Shown: one piece after another, positions 8,113 to 16,497 of the stretch | Numbering within the stretch: position 1 is the stretch's first letter | Layout of the letters: the number at the start of each line of letters is the position of its first letter | Origin: an uncultured Roseobacter sp. | Lineage (GTDB): Bacteria > Pseudomonadota > Alphaproteobacteria > Rhodobacterales > Rhodobacteraceae | NCBI RefSeq assembly: GCF_947492555.1 | Contig: NZ_CANLNE010000001.1 | Span: 310,001-374,000 of the forward strand | DNA: 64,000 nucleotides | Direction: 5' to 3' | Notes under the pieces: generated by a model | The model's database searches: none | What the model saw: only the letters and a program-made list of their open reading frames with translations | Told to the model about the DNA's origin: nothing | Program-made: the position numbers and the translations under genes

Positions 8113-8900
8113 TGCTTGATGATTTTCTGGTGCGTGCCGCCCTTGCCGGCTTGGGTGTGGCCATTGCCGCTGCCCCCTTGGGCTGTTTCGTGGTGTGGCG
8201 ACGGATGGCCTATTTCGGTGACGCGACCTCTCATGCGGCGATCCTCGGGGTGGCGCTGGCGCTGGCCATCGATCTGCCGATCTTCGGCGGCGTGCTGGTG
8301 ATCGCACTCCTCATGGCGCTGCTGCTGAGCCTGCTGACCGGGCGCGGTGTCGGCAGTGACGCGCTGCTGGGTGTGCTGGCGCATGCAGCACTGGCTTTCG
8401 GGCTGGTGGCGGTATCCTTTCTGCCGAACGTACGCGTCGATCTGCTCAGCTATCTGGTGGGCGATATTCTGGCCGTCTCCAAGGGCGATCTGCTGATCAT
8501 CTGGGGCGGCGCGCTGGCTGTGCTCGGCCTCGTGGCGTGGCGGTGGTCTGCCCTGCTCTCCTCCACCCTGAGCCCGGACATGGCCCGCGCCAGCGACGTG
8601 GACCCGAAAAGGGAGCAACTGGTGCTGACCCTCGCGCTGGCGATCACGGTGGCCGTGGCGATCAAGGTGGTCGGTGCGCTGTTGATTGCGGCGCTGCTGA
8701 TCATCCCTGCCGCCGCTGCCCGGCCCCTGGCCCGGGCACCTGAAACCATGGCCGTTATCGCTGCGCTGATCGGTGCCGCCTCCGCTCTCGGCGGGTTGCT
8801 GGTGTCCTTCGCGCTCGATACGCCGACCGGCCCAACCATCGTCAGCCTTGCCGCCGTGATCTTTGCAAGCACGCAAACAATGCGCGCGCTGCAGGGATGA
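8112..8900 (+). CDS. znuB: Zinc ABC transporter permease ZnuB
   Basis: Integral-membrane permease of the zinc importer, 262 residues, ABC-3 family. The hydrophobic segments fit seven or more helices. The family stretch RMAYFGDATSHAAILGVAL lies near residues 34-52 and a conserved permease segment is VGALLIAALLIIPAAAARPLA. The ATG overlaps the last base of the znuC stop. The operon ends here: only three bases separate this stop from the convergent livF stop, with no terminator, so the two transcripts probably overlap. Confidence 0.95.
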   Translation: MLDDFLVRAALAGLGVAIAAAPLGCFVVWRRMAYFGDATSHAAILGVALALAIDLPIFGGVLVIALLMALLLSLLTGRGVGSDALLGVLAHAALAFGLVAVSFLPNVRVDLLSYLVGDILAVSKGDLLIIWGGALAVLGLVAWRWSALLSSTLSPDMARASDVDPKREQLVLTLALAITVAVAIKVVGALLIAALLIIPAAAARPLARAPETMAVIAALIGAASALGGLLVSFALDTPTGPTIVSLAAVIFASTQTMRALQG

Positions 8901-8903
8901 TGC

Positions 8904-9593
8904 TCAGACGCCGAGGAACTGATCGGCAACCACAGGTGTGACCTGCGCCATGGCCCCGGACCAGACCGTGGCGCCGCGTTCGAGGATCACCGCGCTGTCG
9001 GCGACCTGACGCAGTTCAGCCAGCGATTTGTCAACCACGAGGATCGTCATGCCGGTGCTCGATTTCAACTGTCGCACGGCCGCCCAGATTTCCTGCCGCA
9101 CGACGGGCGCGAGCCCTTCCGTCGCCTCATCCAGCAACAAAAGCCGCGGGTTCGTCATCAGCGCGCGGCCAATCGACAGCATCTGCTGTTCACCGCCCGA
9201 CAGCGACGCGGCGGATTGGTCCCGCCGTTCCGCCAGACGCGGGAACAATGCCGCCACCCGGTCAAAATCCCAATGTCCGGGGCGCGCCGCCGCAATCAGG
9301 TTTTCATGCACAGTGAGATTAGGAAAACAGCGGCGCCCCTCGGGCACCAAACCGAGGCCCGCGCGCGCCGCCTTGTGCGGGGGCACCGCCGCCATGTCCT
9401 GCCCGTCAAAGGCCAGATGCCCGGCACTGTGTTTCAACAGACGGCAGATCACCTTGATGGTCGAGGATTTGCCCATGCCGTTGCGGCCCATAAGTGCACA
9501 AACCTCGCCTTCGGCAAGCGACAGGTTGACGCCAAACAGCGCCTGAGACGGACCATAGAATGCTTCGATCCCGTCCAGAGTGAGGAAACTCAT
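8904..9593 (-). CDS. livF: Branched-chain amino-acid-type ABC ATPase LivF
   Basis: Second ATPase of a LIV/HAAT-family importer, 229 residues. It has Walker A GRNGMGKSS, the LivF-typical segment GLGLVPEGRRCFPNLTVHEN, signature LSGGEQQML and Walker B LLLLDEATEGLAP. The ATG overlaps the livG stop by four bases (ATGA). It is the last gene of the operon SBP-BKACE-livH-livM-livG-livF. The substrate cannot be read from the ATPase; LIV family importers carry branched-chain amino acids, amides, urea and aromatic or short organic acids. Confidence 0.92.
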   Translation of the reverse strand: MSFLTLDGIEAFYGPSQALFGVNLSLAEGEVCALMGRNGMGKSSTIKVICRLLKHSAGHLAFDGQDMAAVPPHKAARAGLGLVPEGRRCFPNLTVHENLIAAARPGHWDFDRVAALFPRLAERRDQSAASLSGGEQQMLSIGRALMTNPRLLLLDEATEGLAPVVRQEIWAAVRQLKSSTGMTILVVDKSLAELRQVADSAVILERGATVWSGAMAQVTPVVADQFLGV

Positions 9594-10345
9594 GCGGCGT
9601 CCTCCTCGCCGAGGTAGGCCTCGCGCACGGCGGGGTCAGATCTGATCTCCTCCGCTGTGCCGGTGGCGATGATCTTGCCGTAAACCAGCACGGAGATGCG
9701 ATCCGCGAGAGCAAAGACCGCATCCATGTCATGTTCGACCAGCAGGATTGGTGCCTCCGTCCGCAGCCCGTCGAGAAACTCGGTCAGCCGCTTTGACCCG
9801 CTGGCCCCAAGCCCGGCCATCGGTTCATCCATCAGGAAAACGCGTGGTTGCAGGGTCAGCGCAACGGCCACCTCCAGCAGGCGGCGCTGCCCGTGGCTGA
9901 GATCGGCGGTGCGTTTGGCGGCATGCTCGACCAGCCCGACACGCTCAAGGGCTGCTATCGCTGCGTCGCGCAGGGGCGCGTTGCCCATGACCGGATTGAA
10001 AAAGCGCCAGACCGCGCCGCTGTGCCCGAGGGCACCCAGAACCGCGTTTTGAAGGACGGTATACTCCATCGCCAGCGAAGAGATCTGGAAGGTTCGACCC
10101 AGCCCTGAGCGCGCGCGGGCCACGGTGCTCAGCCCGGTGACATCGCGCCCGTCAAACCAGATCTCACCCGAGTTTGGCTGCAACCCACCCGCCACCTGCT
10201 TGATCAGGGTCGATTTTCCCGCGCCATTGGGCCCGATCAGCGCGTGGATTTCGCGCGGGTAGAGGGTCAGCGACACGTCATCCGTAGCCTTGAGCGCGCC
10301 AAAGGATTTGTTCAGCGATTTGATCTGCAAGAGCGGCTCAGTCAT
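9590..10345 (-). CDS. livG: Branched-chain amino-acid-type ABC ATPase LivG
   Basis: First ATPase of the LIV-type importer, 251 residues: Walker A GPNGAGKST, signature LSHGQRRLLEVA, Walker B VFLMDEPMAGLG and the switch His in LLVEHDMDAVF. The ATG at 10345 is chosen because GAGGT stands five bases upstream; the frame runs four codons further without a ribosome site. It overlaps livM by eight bases and livF by four, so the genes are translationally coupled. Confidence 0.92.
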   Translation of the reverse strand: MTEPLLQIKSLNKSFGALKATDDVSLTLYPREIHALIGPNGAGKSTLIKQVAGGLQPNSGEIWFDGRDVTGLSTVARARSGLGRTFQISSLAMEYTVLQNAVLGALGHSGAVWRFFNPVMGNAPLRDAAIAALERVGLVEHAAKRTADLSHGQRRLLEVAVALTLQPRVFLMDEPMAGLGASGSKRLTEFLDGLRTEAPILLVEHDMDAVFALADRISVLVYGKIIATGTAEEIRSDPAVREAYLGEEDAA

Positions 10346-11321
10346 GGGCCACCTCACGTCCAGCGGCCAGGCCGATCATGCCGCCCCGCGCAAATAATAC
10401 GACCAGCAGCAGCAGGAGACCGAGATAGACGTGCCAGAAATCGCTCAACCCGCCCAGCACGTGCTCCAGCAGGATAAAAAGGGCGGCTCCCGCGACAGGA
10501 CCAAAGAGGCGCCCCACCCCGCCGAGAATGACGAAAATCATGATTTCGCCCGACATATGCCAGCTCAGCATGGTCGGGCTGACAAAGCGGTTGAGATCGG
10601 CAAAGAGAGCGCCGGCAAGGGCGGTGACCGCGCCGGAAATCACAAAGGCGAGCAGGCGCAGCCGGTAGGGTGAAAGACCCACGGTCTCCACCCGCTCGGC
10701 GTTCTGGCGCGCAGCCGATAGCGCCAGGCCGAAGGGCGCGGCGGCAAGCCTGCCCGCGCAGAAAAGAACAAGGGCCAGGATCACAAAACAAAGGACAAAG
10801 AACTGGATCGGATCGAGCGTGTTCAGCCCCGGAAACCCATTGCGCACGTAGATGGACAGCCCGTCTTCACCGCCATAGGCGGGCCAGCTGATCGCGAAGT
10901 AATAGAGCATCTGACCAAAAGCGAGCGTGATCATGATGAAATAGACACCGGAGGTGCGCAGGCTGAGCGCCCCGATCGCGAGTGCGGCCAGCGCCCCCGC
11001 GATCACCGCAACCACCCAGATCACCGGCATCGACTTGGTGCCTTCGAGCAGGAAGGGCGCCTCCATCAACGGGGTGAAGGTCTGGGCGTGATGCGCGAGG
11101 ATGCCCATCGCATAGCCACCGATACCGAAAAATGCCGCATGGCCGAGGCTGACCAGACCGCCGAGACCGAGCGCGATGTTGAGACCCACGCCCGCGAGCG
11201 CGAGGATTGCCACCTTGGTGGCAAGGGTGATGATAAAGGGTTCGTCCAGCACCAGCGCCGCCAGCGCGGTGACCGGCAGCATCAGGAAGAGGGCCGCATT
11301 GAGGAGGGTGGCGCGGGACAT
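10338..11321 (-). CDS. livM: Branched-chain amino-acid-type ABC permease LivM
   Basis: A 327-residue LivM-family permease. The segments GLNIALGLGGLVSLGHAAFFGIGGYA and later GVYFIMITLAFGQMLYYFA are family hallmarks, and hydrophobic blocks predict eight to ten membrane helices. The ATG at 11321 lies one base past the livH stop; a much longer frame to 11510 overlaps livH and does not resemble a permease N-terminus. It pairs with LivH to form the channel. Confidence 0.93.
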   Translation of the reverse strand: MSRATLLNAALFLMLPVTALAALVLDEPFIITLATKVAILALAGVGLNIALGLGGLVSLGHAAFFGIGGYAMGILAHHAQTFTPLMEAPFLLEGTKSMPVIWVVAVIAGALAALAIGALSLRTSGVYFIMITLAFGQMLYYFAISWPAYGGEDGLSIYVRNGFPGLNTLDPIQFFVLCFVILALVLFCAGRLAAAPFGLALSAARQNAERVETVGLSPYRLRLLAFVISGAVTALAGALFADLNRFVSPTMLSWHMSGEIMIFVILGGVGRLFGPVAGAALFILLEHVLGGLSDFWHVYLGLLLLLVVLFARGGMIGLAAGREVAHD

Positions 11322-11322
11322 C

Positions 11323-12240
11323 TCAGGCGCTCCCGTACAGGCCGGTGGGTTTGAAGAGCAGCACCCCCGCCATGAGGATATAGATCGACATGGACGCCAG
11401 AGAGGAGCCGACGGCAGTAGCAGCGGAGGCCTCCATGAAGGTGCCAAAAAAGCCCGGCAGCAGCACACCGCCCAATGTGTCGGTGAGCCCCACCAGCAGG
11501 GCGCCCACAAGCGCCCCCTTGATGGAGCCGATGCCGCCGATCACGATCACCACGAAGGCGAGGATCAGCACCGGCTCGCCCATCCCCACCTGCACCGACT
11601 GGATCGCACCGACCAGCGCCCCGGCCAGCCCGGCAAGGGCCGCGCCCAGGGCAAAGACCAGCGTGTAGAGTTTGGAGATATCGACGCCAAGTGCTGCGAT
11701 CATCTCGCGGTCGCTCTCGCCCGCGCGGATCTGGATGCCGATGCGGGTGCGCGCGATAAGCTGGAACAGCCCGAACGCGACCAGAAGCCCGATGGCAATG
11801 ATCAGCAGCCGGTAAGCGGGGTACTGGATGCCGCCGGGCAGCATCACCGGACCAGCAAGCGCATCGGGAATGTCGAGAAAAAGCGGGAAGGAGCCGAAGA
11901 CCCAGCGCGTGCCTTCGGAGAAGATCAGGATCAGGGCGAAGGTGGCCAGCACCTGATCAAGGTGATCGCGGTCATAGAGCCTGCGGATCACCACAAGTTC
12001 AATGATCGCCCCTGCCGCCGCAGCCGCTGCAAGGCTGGCGATGAGGGCCAGCACGAAGGACCCGGTGGCCCCGGCAACGGCTGCCGCGGCAAAAGCACCA
12101 ATCATGTAAAGCGAACCATGGGCGAGGTTGATCAGCCCCATGACGCCAAAGATCAAAGTCAGCCCCGCGGCCATGAGGAACAGCATCACACCGAATTGCA
12201 GCCCGTTCAGGACCTGTTCAATCAGGAGCAGCGTGCTCAT
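11323..12240 (-). CDS. livH: Branched-chain amino-acid-type ABC permease LivH
   Basis: A 305-residue LivH-family permease. The opening segment STLLLIEQVLNGLQFGVMLFLMAAGLTLIFG-type helix and the motif VMGLINLAHGSLYMIGAFA are typical, as is VVIVIGGIGSIKGALVGALL near the C-terminus. The ATG at 12240 overlaps the stop of the upstream BKACE gene by four bases, so the enzyme gene is an integral part of this operon. Eight or so hydrophobic segments are visible. Confidence 0.93.
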   Translation of the reverse strand: MSTLLLIEQVLNGLQFGVMLFLMAAGLTLIFGVMGLINLAHGSLYMIGAFAAAAVAGATGSFVLALIASLAAAAAAGAIIELVVIRRLYDRDHLDQVLATFALILIFSEGTRWVFGSFPLFLDIPDALAGPVMLPGGIQYPAYRLLIIAIGLLVAFGLFQLIARTRIGIQIRAGESDREMIAALGVDISKLYTLVFALGAALAGLAGALVGAIQSVQVGMGEPVLILAFVVIVIGGIGSIKGALVGALLVGLTDTLGGVLLPGFFGTFMEASAATAVGSSLASMSIYILMAGVLLFKPTGLYGSA

Positions 12241-12953
12241 GCGAGCGGTCGTCCGGCATCGCGGAAAATCTGCACTGCCGCCGAGATCAGGGAAGCATTG
12301 TCGCTGGCGGCTGTGCCATCGGGGAGGTGGTCGCAATCCTCGAAACCGATCCGCGACGAAAGCCCCTCGCGCGCCGCGCGGCGCAGGCAGGGCCAGGCTG
12401 TGGCTCCCTCACCGTGCAGCAGAATGGGCTCGGTTCGTCCGGCAGCCGTGAGCCGCGCGCGGATGCGGTCAATCTCCGGGTCCACGTCATCCGCGTCCGG
12501 CATTTCGATCAGGATGCGGGTTTGCGGCGGCAGGTCCAGTGCGCAGAAACGCGCGGCATCCTCATCGCTCCAGATGCCTGCTTCCACCCCAATCCCACGA
12601 CGGGCCATCAGCGCCATGACCTCGGGCGCATCGGGCTCATTGAGGTTGACCGACACGTAGTCCGGCGACACACGCCACCCCGCCAAATCGTCCATGCGCC
12701 CCTTGGGGCCCGGCGCAATCCACGCGCCGGTGCCGATGCCGACAGAGACTTCGGGCGTAGCCTTCCGGCAGGCGGCAATGACGGCATCGGTCGGACCCTG
12801 CTGCAGCGTTTCCACACCCTCTGCATCACGTGGATGCAGATGCACGTGCCGCACCCCGAGATCAAACGCGGCGGTCGTATCCGCCGCCAGCGCGGCAGGC
12901 GTGACAGGCACGCCCACCCCGCTGGCATTTCCGTTCAGGCAGGCTTGCAGCAT
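12237..12953 (-). CDS. BKACE-family (DUF849) beta-keto acid cleavage enzyme
   Basis: A 238-residue protein of the BKACE family, TIM-barrel Zn2+ enzymes that condense a beta-keto acid with acetyl-CoA to yield acetoacetate and a new acyl-CoA; the founding member is 3-keto-5-aminohexanoate cleavage enzyme (Kce). The zinc-site motif HLHPRD (His38, His40) and a C-terminal Glu205 in GFEDCDHLPDG correspond to the expected metal ligands. It is shorter than the roughly 270-310 residues of many members, so loops are probably trimmed. It sits three bases after the binding-protein stop and overlaps livH, so it is co-made with an importer. I infer that the importer carries this enzyme's substrate or a precursor; the substrate is unknown. 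Confidence 0.8.
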   Translation of the reverse strand: MLQACLNGNASGVGVPVTPAALAADTTAAFDLGVRHVHLHPRDAEGVETLQQGPTDAVIAACRKATPEVSVGIGTGAWIAPGPKGRMDDLAGWRVSPDYVSVNLNEPDAPEVMALMARRGIGVEAGIWSDEDAARFCALDLPPQTRILIEMPDADDVDPEIDRIRARLTAAGRTEPILLHGEGATAWPCLRRAAREGLSSRIGFEDCDHLPDGTAASDNASLISAAVQIFRDAGRPLA

Positions 12954-12956
12954 ACC

Positions 12957-14105
12957 TCAGTAGCTGCACTCGGCCGCATAGGCATCCACGTGGTCTTCGA
13001 GGCTGGCGGAGATGATCTTGTTGGTAAAGACATCGCCTTCCTTGATCACCTCGCGCACATAGTAATCCTGCACCGGGTGCTGGTTGGTGCCGAACTTGAA
13101 ATCACCACGGACGCTGTCGAATTCCGCTGCGGCAAGCGCTGCGCGGAAGGCATCGGCGTCTTTCACATCTGCCTTGTCCATGGCGCTGAGGATCAGGTTG
13201 GCGGCGTCATAGCCCTGGCTCGCATAGAGCGACGGCAGCCGACCATACTCGGCCTGAAACGCCTCGACAAAGGCGGCATTGGCCGGGCTGTCGAGATCCT
13301 TGTTCCACTGGCTGGTGTTCTTCACGCCAAGGGCCGCATCGCCCACCGCCTGCAGAATGCCCTGGTCAAAGCTGAAAGCCGGACCAACGACAGGCAGGTC
13401 CACACCAGAGCCTGCGTATTGCTTGAGGAAGGAGATACCCATCCCGCCCGGCAGGAAGAAAAACACAGAATCCGCGCCGGAAGCCCGGATCTGCGCAATC
13501 TCGGCGGCATAGTCGGTCTGGCCCAGCTTGGTGTAGATCTCGCCCGCCAGTTCGCCGCCATACATGCGCTTGTATCCGGTCAGCGCGTCCTGCCCTGCCG
13601 GATAGTTCGGCGCGAGAATGAAGCTGTTGGTGTAGCCTGCGTCATTGGCATAGGCGCCCGCGGCCTCATGCAGGTTGTCGTTCTGCCAGGCCACGTTGAA
13701 ATAGAGCGGGTGACACCCCTTGCCCGCCAGCGCCGAAGGTCCCGCATTAGGGGAAATGTAGAACTTCCCCTGCGCCGTCGCGGCTGGCACGACTGCCATG
13801 GCGAGGTTGGACCAGATGATGCCGGTCATGATGTCCACCTTCTCGGACTGGATCATCTTGTCAGCCAATTGCACCGCGATCTCGGGCTTGCGCTGGTCGT
13901 CTTCGATCACGACCTCAAGCTTGTCATTCCCCGCCATCTTGGCGGCCAGCATGAAGCCGTCCCGCACGTCGATGCCGAGGCCCGCGCCGCCGCCCGACAG
14001 CGTGGTGATCATGCCGACCTTGACGGTCCCGGCGTGCCCATCTGCGAGTCCGGCACTGGCGAATGCCGCCAGACCCGCCGCGAGGATCAGTGATTTGAAT
14101 TGCAT
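12957..14105 (-). CDS. LIV-type ABC transporter periplasmic binding protein
   Basis: A 382-residue periplasmic binding protein of the Peripla_BP_6 (LivK-like) family. The signal peptide covers about 1-21 (MQFKSLILAAGLAAFASA, cut near GLADG). The mature start TVKVGMITTLSGGGAGLG is the usual first strand and loop. Later family segments include TNSFILAPNYPAGQD and SLYASQGYDAANLI. It is the first gene of the six-gene importer operon, with GGGAG seven bases before its ATG. The sequence is closer in style to binding proteins for aromatic or carboxylic compounds than to classical Leu/Ile/Val proteins, but this is an impression, not a computed result. Confidence 0.9.
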   Translation of the reverse strand: MQFKSLILAAGLAAFASAGLADGHAGTVKVGMITTLSGGGAGLGIDVRDGFMLAAKMAGNDKLEVVIEDDQRKPEIAVQLADKMIQSEKVDIMTGIIWSNLAMAVVPAATAQGKFYISPNAGPSALAGKGCHPLYFNVAWQNDNLHEAAGAYANDAGYTNSFILAPNYPAGQDALTGYKRMYGGELAGEIYTKLGQTDYAAEIAQIRASGADSVFFFLPGGMGISFLKQYAGSGVDLPVVGPAFSFDQGILQAVGDAALGVKNTSQWNKDLDSPANAAFVEAFQAEYGRLPSLYASQGYDAANLILSAMDKADVKDADAFRAALAAAEFDSVRGDFKFGTNQHPVQDYYVREVIKEGDVFTNKIISASLEDHVDAYAAECSY

Positions 14106-14457
14106 GTCTACACTCCCGTTTATTAAAGGGCCTCTTGGCGTGCCCTATTGCATGTCGATGTGCCGGACTGTGGAACATCACAGGCGGATTTGTCCATCGG
14201 GCAGATGCAAAAGCGCCCGCAAAACGGACCCATCCGTCACCGACCTTGCCAAAAGGCTAAGCGGGGTGCGCATTTATTTCAAGAACAAATATTTCAACCT
14301 TGAAGTAGTTGCAGGGTGTCCGGTCGATTTTGAGGCGGTCCGCGTGTTCCGGGCGGGAGAATTTGGAGCAGGCCTCAACGCATATCGCCCCGCGCGCGAC
14401 GCGCACAGGGCGATAGTTGGTTTTTGGCTCGACTGTCTTGGGAAAACGCCCCGCCGG
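14106..14457. other. Intergenic region upstream of the LIV-type operon
   Basis: These 352 bases lie between the carbonic anhydrase stop and the binding-protein start, both on the minus strand. They should hold the promoter of the importer operon. Bases 14265-14315 are AT-rich and include TTCAACCTTGAA, a short dyad (14293-14304), as a possible regulator site. A strong hairpin is at 14383-14415. No gene or tRNA is apparent, and I could not assign a convincing -35/-10 pair. Confidence 0.55.
14383..14415. terminator. Strong hairpin downstream of the carbonic anhydrase gene
   Basis: TATCGCCC (14383-14390) pairs perfectly with GGGCGATA (14408-14415), and an inner GCGCG/CGCGC stem (14392-14396 and 14400-14404) closes a 3-base loop. 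It lies about 40 bases past the carbonic anhydrase stop (minus strand) but lacks a T-tract in that direction. On the plus strand GTTGGTTTTTG follows, so the terminator-like orientation faces away from the annotated gene. Confidence 0.55.
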
Positions 14458-15303
14458 TCAGTTTATCGGGGACAGGAGCGCCGGGTTCACAACCAGGTTG
14501 CGCACACCGTGAGCGTGATTCTCGTCAAAGACGTTATCGGCGAGCCATGTCTCCACCGAGCTGATGGACACCTTGGCCACCTCGGGCCGCACGCTCCATG
14601 TCACCTGCAGCGGCGAGCCTGCCTCGTTGAAGCTGGGGCCGGTGGTCGAACCCGGATAGAGGATCGGCGTGCCTGTGTCGGTGGGGATGCCCGGTGCCTG
14701 ATGCAGACCGTCCACAACCTCAACCCGCGCGGCTTCGGTGAAATCAAGGGCCGCGTCATCGTTCACCAGCACAAAGACCTGCGCCTCGACCCGCAGCTGC
14801 GGGTTGCCAATGGCCTCGCTGAGGCAGGAACCAAGGGTCGGACCCGGCGTCACCTGGGCGGTTGTGTACACATAGTGTAGTTCGATGGTATCGCCGGGTT
14901 GCAGATCACCGTATTTACCCGCCCCGACAGTGTTCTCATAGGGCGCCAGTTCCGCCTCCGTCAGGGTGCCGTCGTATTTGAAGCCGGTGCCCGCGCCTTT
15001 ACCGTTACCGTTGCCCGCGTAGGTCGTGAACTCGCCGCCCTTATGCTCGGCGTTCTCGTGAAAGTGGATATTGCAGAGATTCATCTCCGTATGCGCAGGT
15101 GCCCTGGCGAATACGCGGGCGTTGTCGCCCGTCAGTACACTGAGGTCACGCGGCGACTGCGGGCCGAAACCCGCCCCTTCTGTGGCCGCCGCGAGGGCCG
15201 CCCGTTGTGCCGCAATATCATCGTCGGTGACCGCTTCGGCCACGGCGGTCGCGCCAGCTGTGATTGCCGAAAGCGACAGGACAAGGGTAAGCGCAGATTT
15301 CAT
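14458..15303 (-). CDS. Secreted delta-class carbonic anhydrase
   Basis: A 281-residue exported protein that I assign to the delta-class carbonic anhydrases (CA_like family), first known from diatoms and also found in marine bacteria. They interconvert CO2 and bicarbonate at a metal held by histidines. The signal peptide is about 1-23 (cut AVAEA/VTDDD). The diagnostic segment is NLCNIHFHENAEHKGGEF, with an HxH pair plus a further His typical of the metal site. A downstream VTWSVRPEV and the final DENHAHGVRNLV also fit. Two cysteines (in NLCN and GSCLSE) may form a disulfide. GGGAGGAACTAC precedes the ATG at 15303; the frame could start earlier but would lose the signal peptide. It appears monocistronic. 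The family is fairly sure; activity and metal are not shown by sequence. Confidence 0.75.
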   Translation of the reverse strand: MKSALTLVLSLSAITAGATAVAEAVTDDDIAAQRAALAAATEGAGFGPQSPRDLSVLTGDNARVFARAPAHTEMNLCNIHFHENAEHKGGEFTTYAGNGNGKGAGTGFKYDGTLTEAELAPYENTVGAGKYGDLQPGDTIELHYVYTTAQVTPGPTLGSCLSEAIGNPQLRVEAQVFVLVNDDAALDFTEAARVEVVDGLHQAPGIPTDTGTPILYPGSTTGPSFNEAGSPLQVTWSVRPEVAKVSISSVETWLADNVFDENHAHGVRNLVVNPALLSPIN

Positions 15304-15434
15304 GTAGTTCCTCCCTGGAAGTTGACGGCCTAAAGGCCGATGCAACCTCCGATATAGGAAGAGAACGCCATCCGGATAAGTGTGGCAAATTGAACATCTG
15401 CCGTCCTGCGGAAAAGCTGTGCCGGACCGCCGCC

Positions 15435-16493
15435 TTAGCGAATCCGTGCTTCGGTCTTGGCATCGAAGACGTAGGCACGCCGGTTTTCGAAGGTGATATC
15501 GACCGTATCGCCTTCGTTGGCGCGCTCGTCCCCGCGTTCTTCAACGATGATCCGCTCACCCGTAGGCGTATCGAGGTGCAGATAACTGACACCGCCAAGC
15601 GCCTCAGAGAGCTCTGCCTTCAGCGCGCCCTGCCCCATCTGCACCTCCAGATGCTCAGGCCGGACGCCCAAAGTCACGGCAGTGCCGACGGCAGGCAGAT
15701 TGGCTTCGACCGCGACGGTGCGGCCCAGCCCGGGCACCTCGACGCCACCGTCAACCACGGTGCCATTCAGGAAATTCATCGCGGGCGAACCGATGAACCC
15801 GGCCACGAACTTGTTGTCTGGGTTCCGATAGAGCTCCAACGGCGCGCCCACCTGTTCGATCACACCCAGGCGTAGCACCACGATTTTGTCGGCCAGCGTC
15901 ATTGCCTCGACCTGATCGTGCGTCACGTAGATCATCGTCGCACCGATTTCCTTGTGCAGCCGCGCGATTTCCACGCGCATCTCCACTCGCAGCTCGGCAT
16001 CAAGGTTCGAGAGCGGCTCGTCAAAGAGAAATACCTCGGGCCCGCGCACAATGGCCCGGCCAATCGCCACCCGCTGGCGCTGCCCGCCCGAGAGCGCCTT
16101 GGGCTTGCGGGCGAGGAACTGGTCGAGCTTGAGAATGTCAGAGGCCTTCTGCACCTTCTCGTCGATTTCGGCCTTGGGCACGCCGTTCATCTTGAGACCG
16201 AAGCCCATGTTATCCTTGACCGACATGTGCGGATAAAGCGCGTAGGTCTGGAACACCATGGCCACGCCGCGCTCGGACGGGTCCATGTGGGTGACCTCCC
16301 GCGCGCCGATGTGCATGGTGCCTTCGGTGGTCTCCTCCAGCCCCGCAATCATTCGGAGCAGGGTGGATTTGCCACAGCCCGAAGGCCCCACAAAAACACA
16401 GAATTCGCCATCCTCGATCTGCAGATCGATGCCATGGATCACCTGCACGTCGCCGTAACGTTTGATGGCCTGGTTCAGCGTAACACCTGTCAT
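15435..16493 (-). CDS. CUT1 sugar ABC transporter ATPase (UgpC/MsmK/MalK type)
   Basis: A 352-residue ATPase of the carbohydrate uptake-1 type, predicted to energise the galactoside importer encoded divergently. Walker A GPSGCGKS is at 36-43, signature LSGGQ at 134-138, Walker B VFLFDEPLSNLD follows, and the switch His is in YVTHDQVEAMTLADK. The C-terminal regulatory beta domain (about 235-352) is present, as in MalK. The ATG at 16493 follows AGGGA and lies five bases after the iclR-type gene, so the regulator and ATPase form one operon. Such ATPases can serve several importers, so it may also work with other CUT1 systems. Confidence 0.9.
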   Translation of the reverse strand: MTGVTLNQAIKRYGDVQVIHGIDLQIEDGEFCVFVGPSGCGKSTLLRMIAGLEETTEGTMHIGAREVTHMDPSERGVAMVFQTYALYPHMSVKDNMGFGLKMNGVPKAEIDEKVQKASDILKLDQFLARKPKALSGGQRQRVAIGRAIVRGPEVFLFDEPLSNLDAELRVEMRVEIARLHKEIGATMIYVTHDQVEAMTLADKIVVLRLGVIEQVGAPLELYRNPDNKFVAGFIGSPAMNFLNGTVVDGGVEVPGLGRTVAVEANLPAVGTAVTLGVRPEHLEVQMGQGALKAELSEALGGVSYLHLDTPTGERIIVEERGDERANEGDTVDITFENRRAYVFDAKTEARIR

Positions 16494-16497
16494 AATC

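Noticed and set aside
11176-14093. Two long plus-strand open frames opposite livH, the BKACE gene and the binding-protein gene.
   Set aside because: Composition is rich in Arg, His and Gly as expected of antisense shadows; the minus-strand genes have clear families and overlaps.
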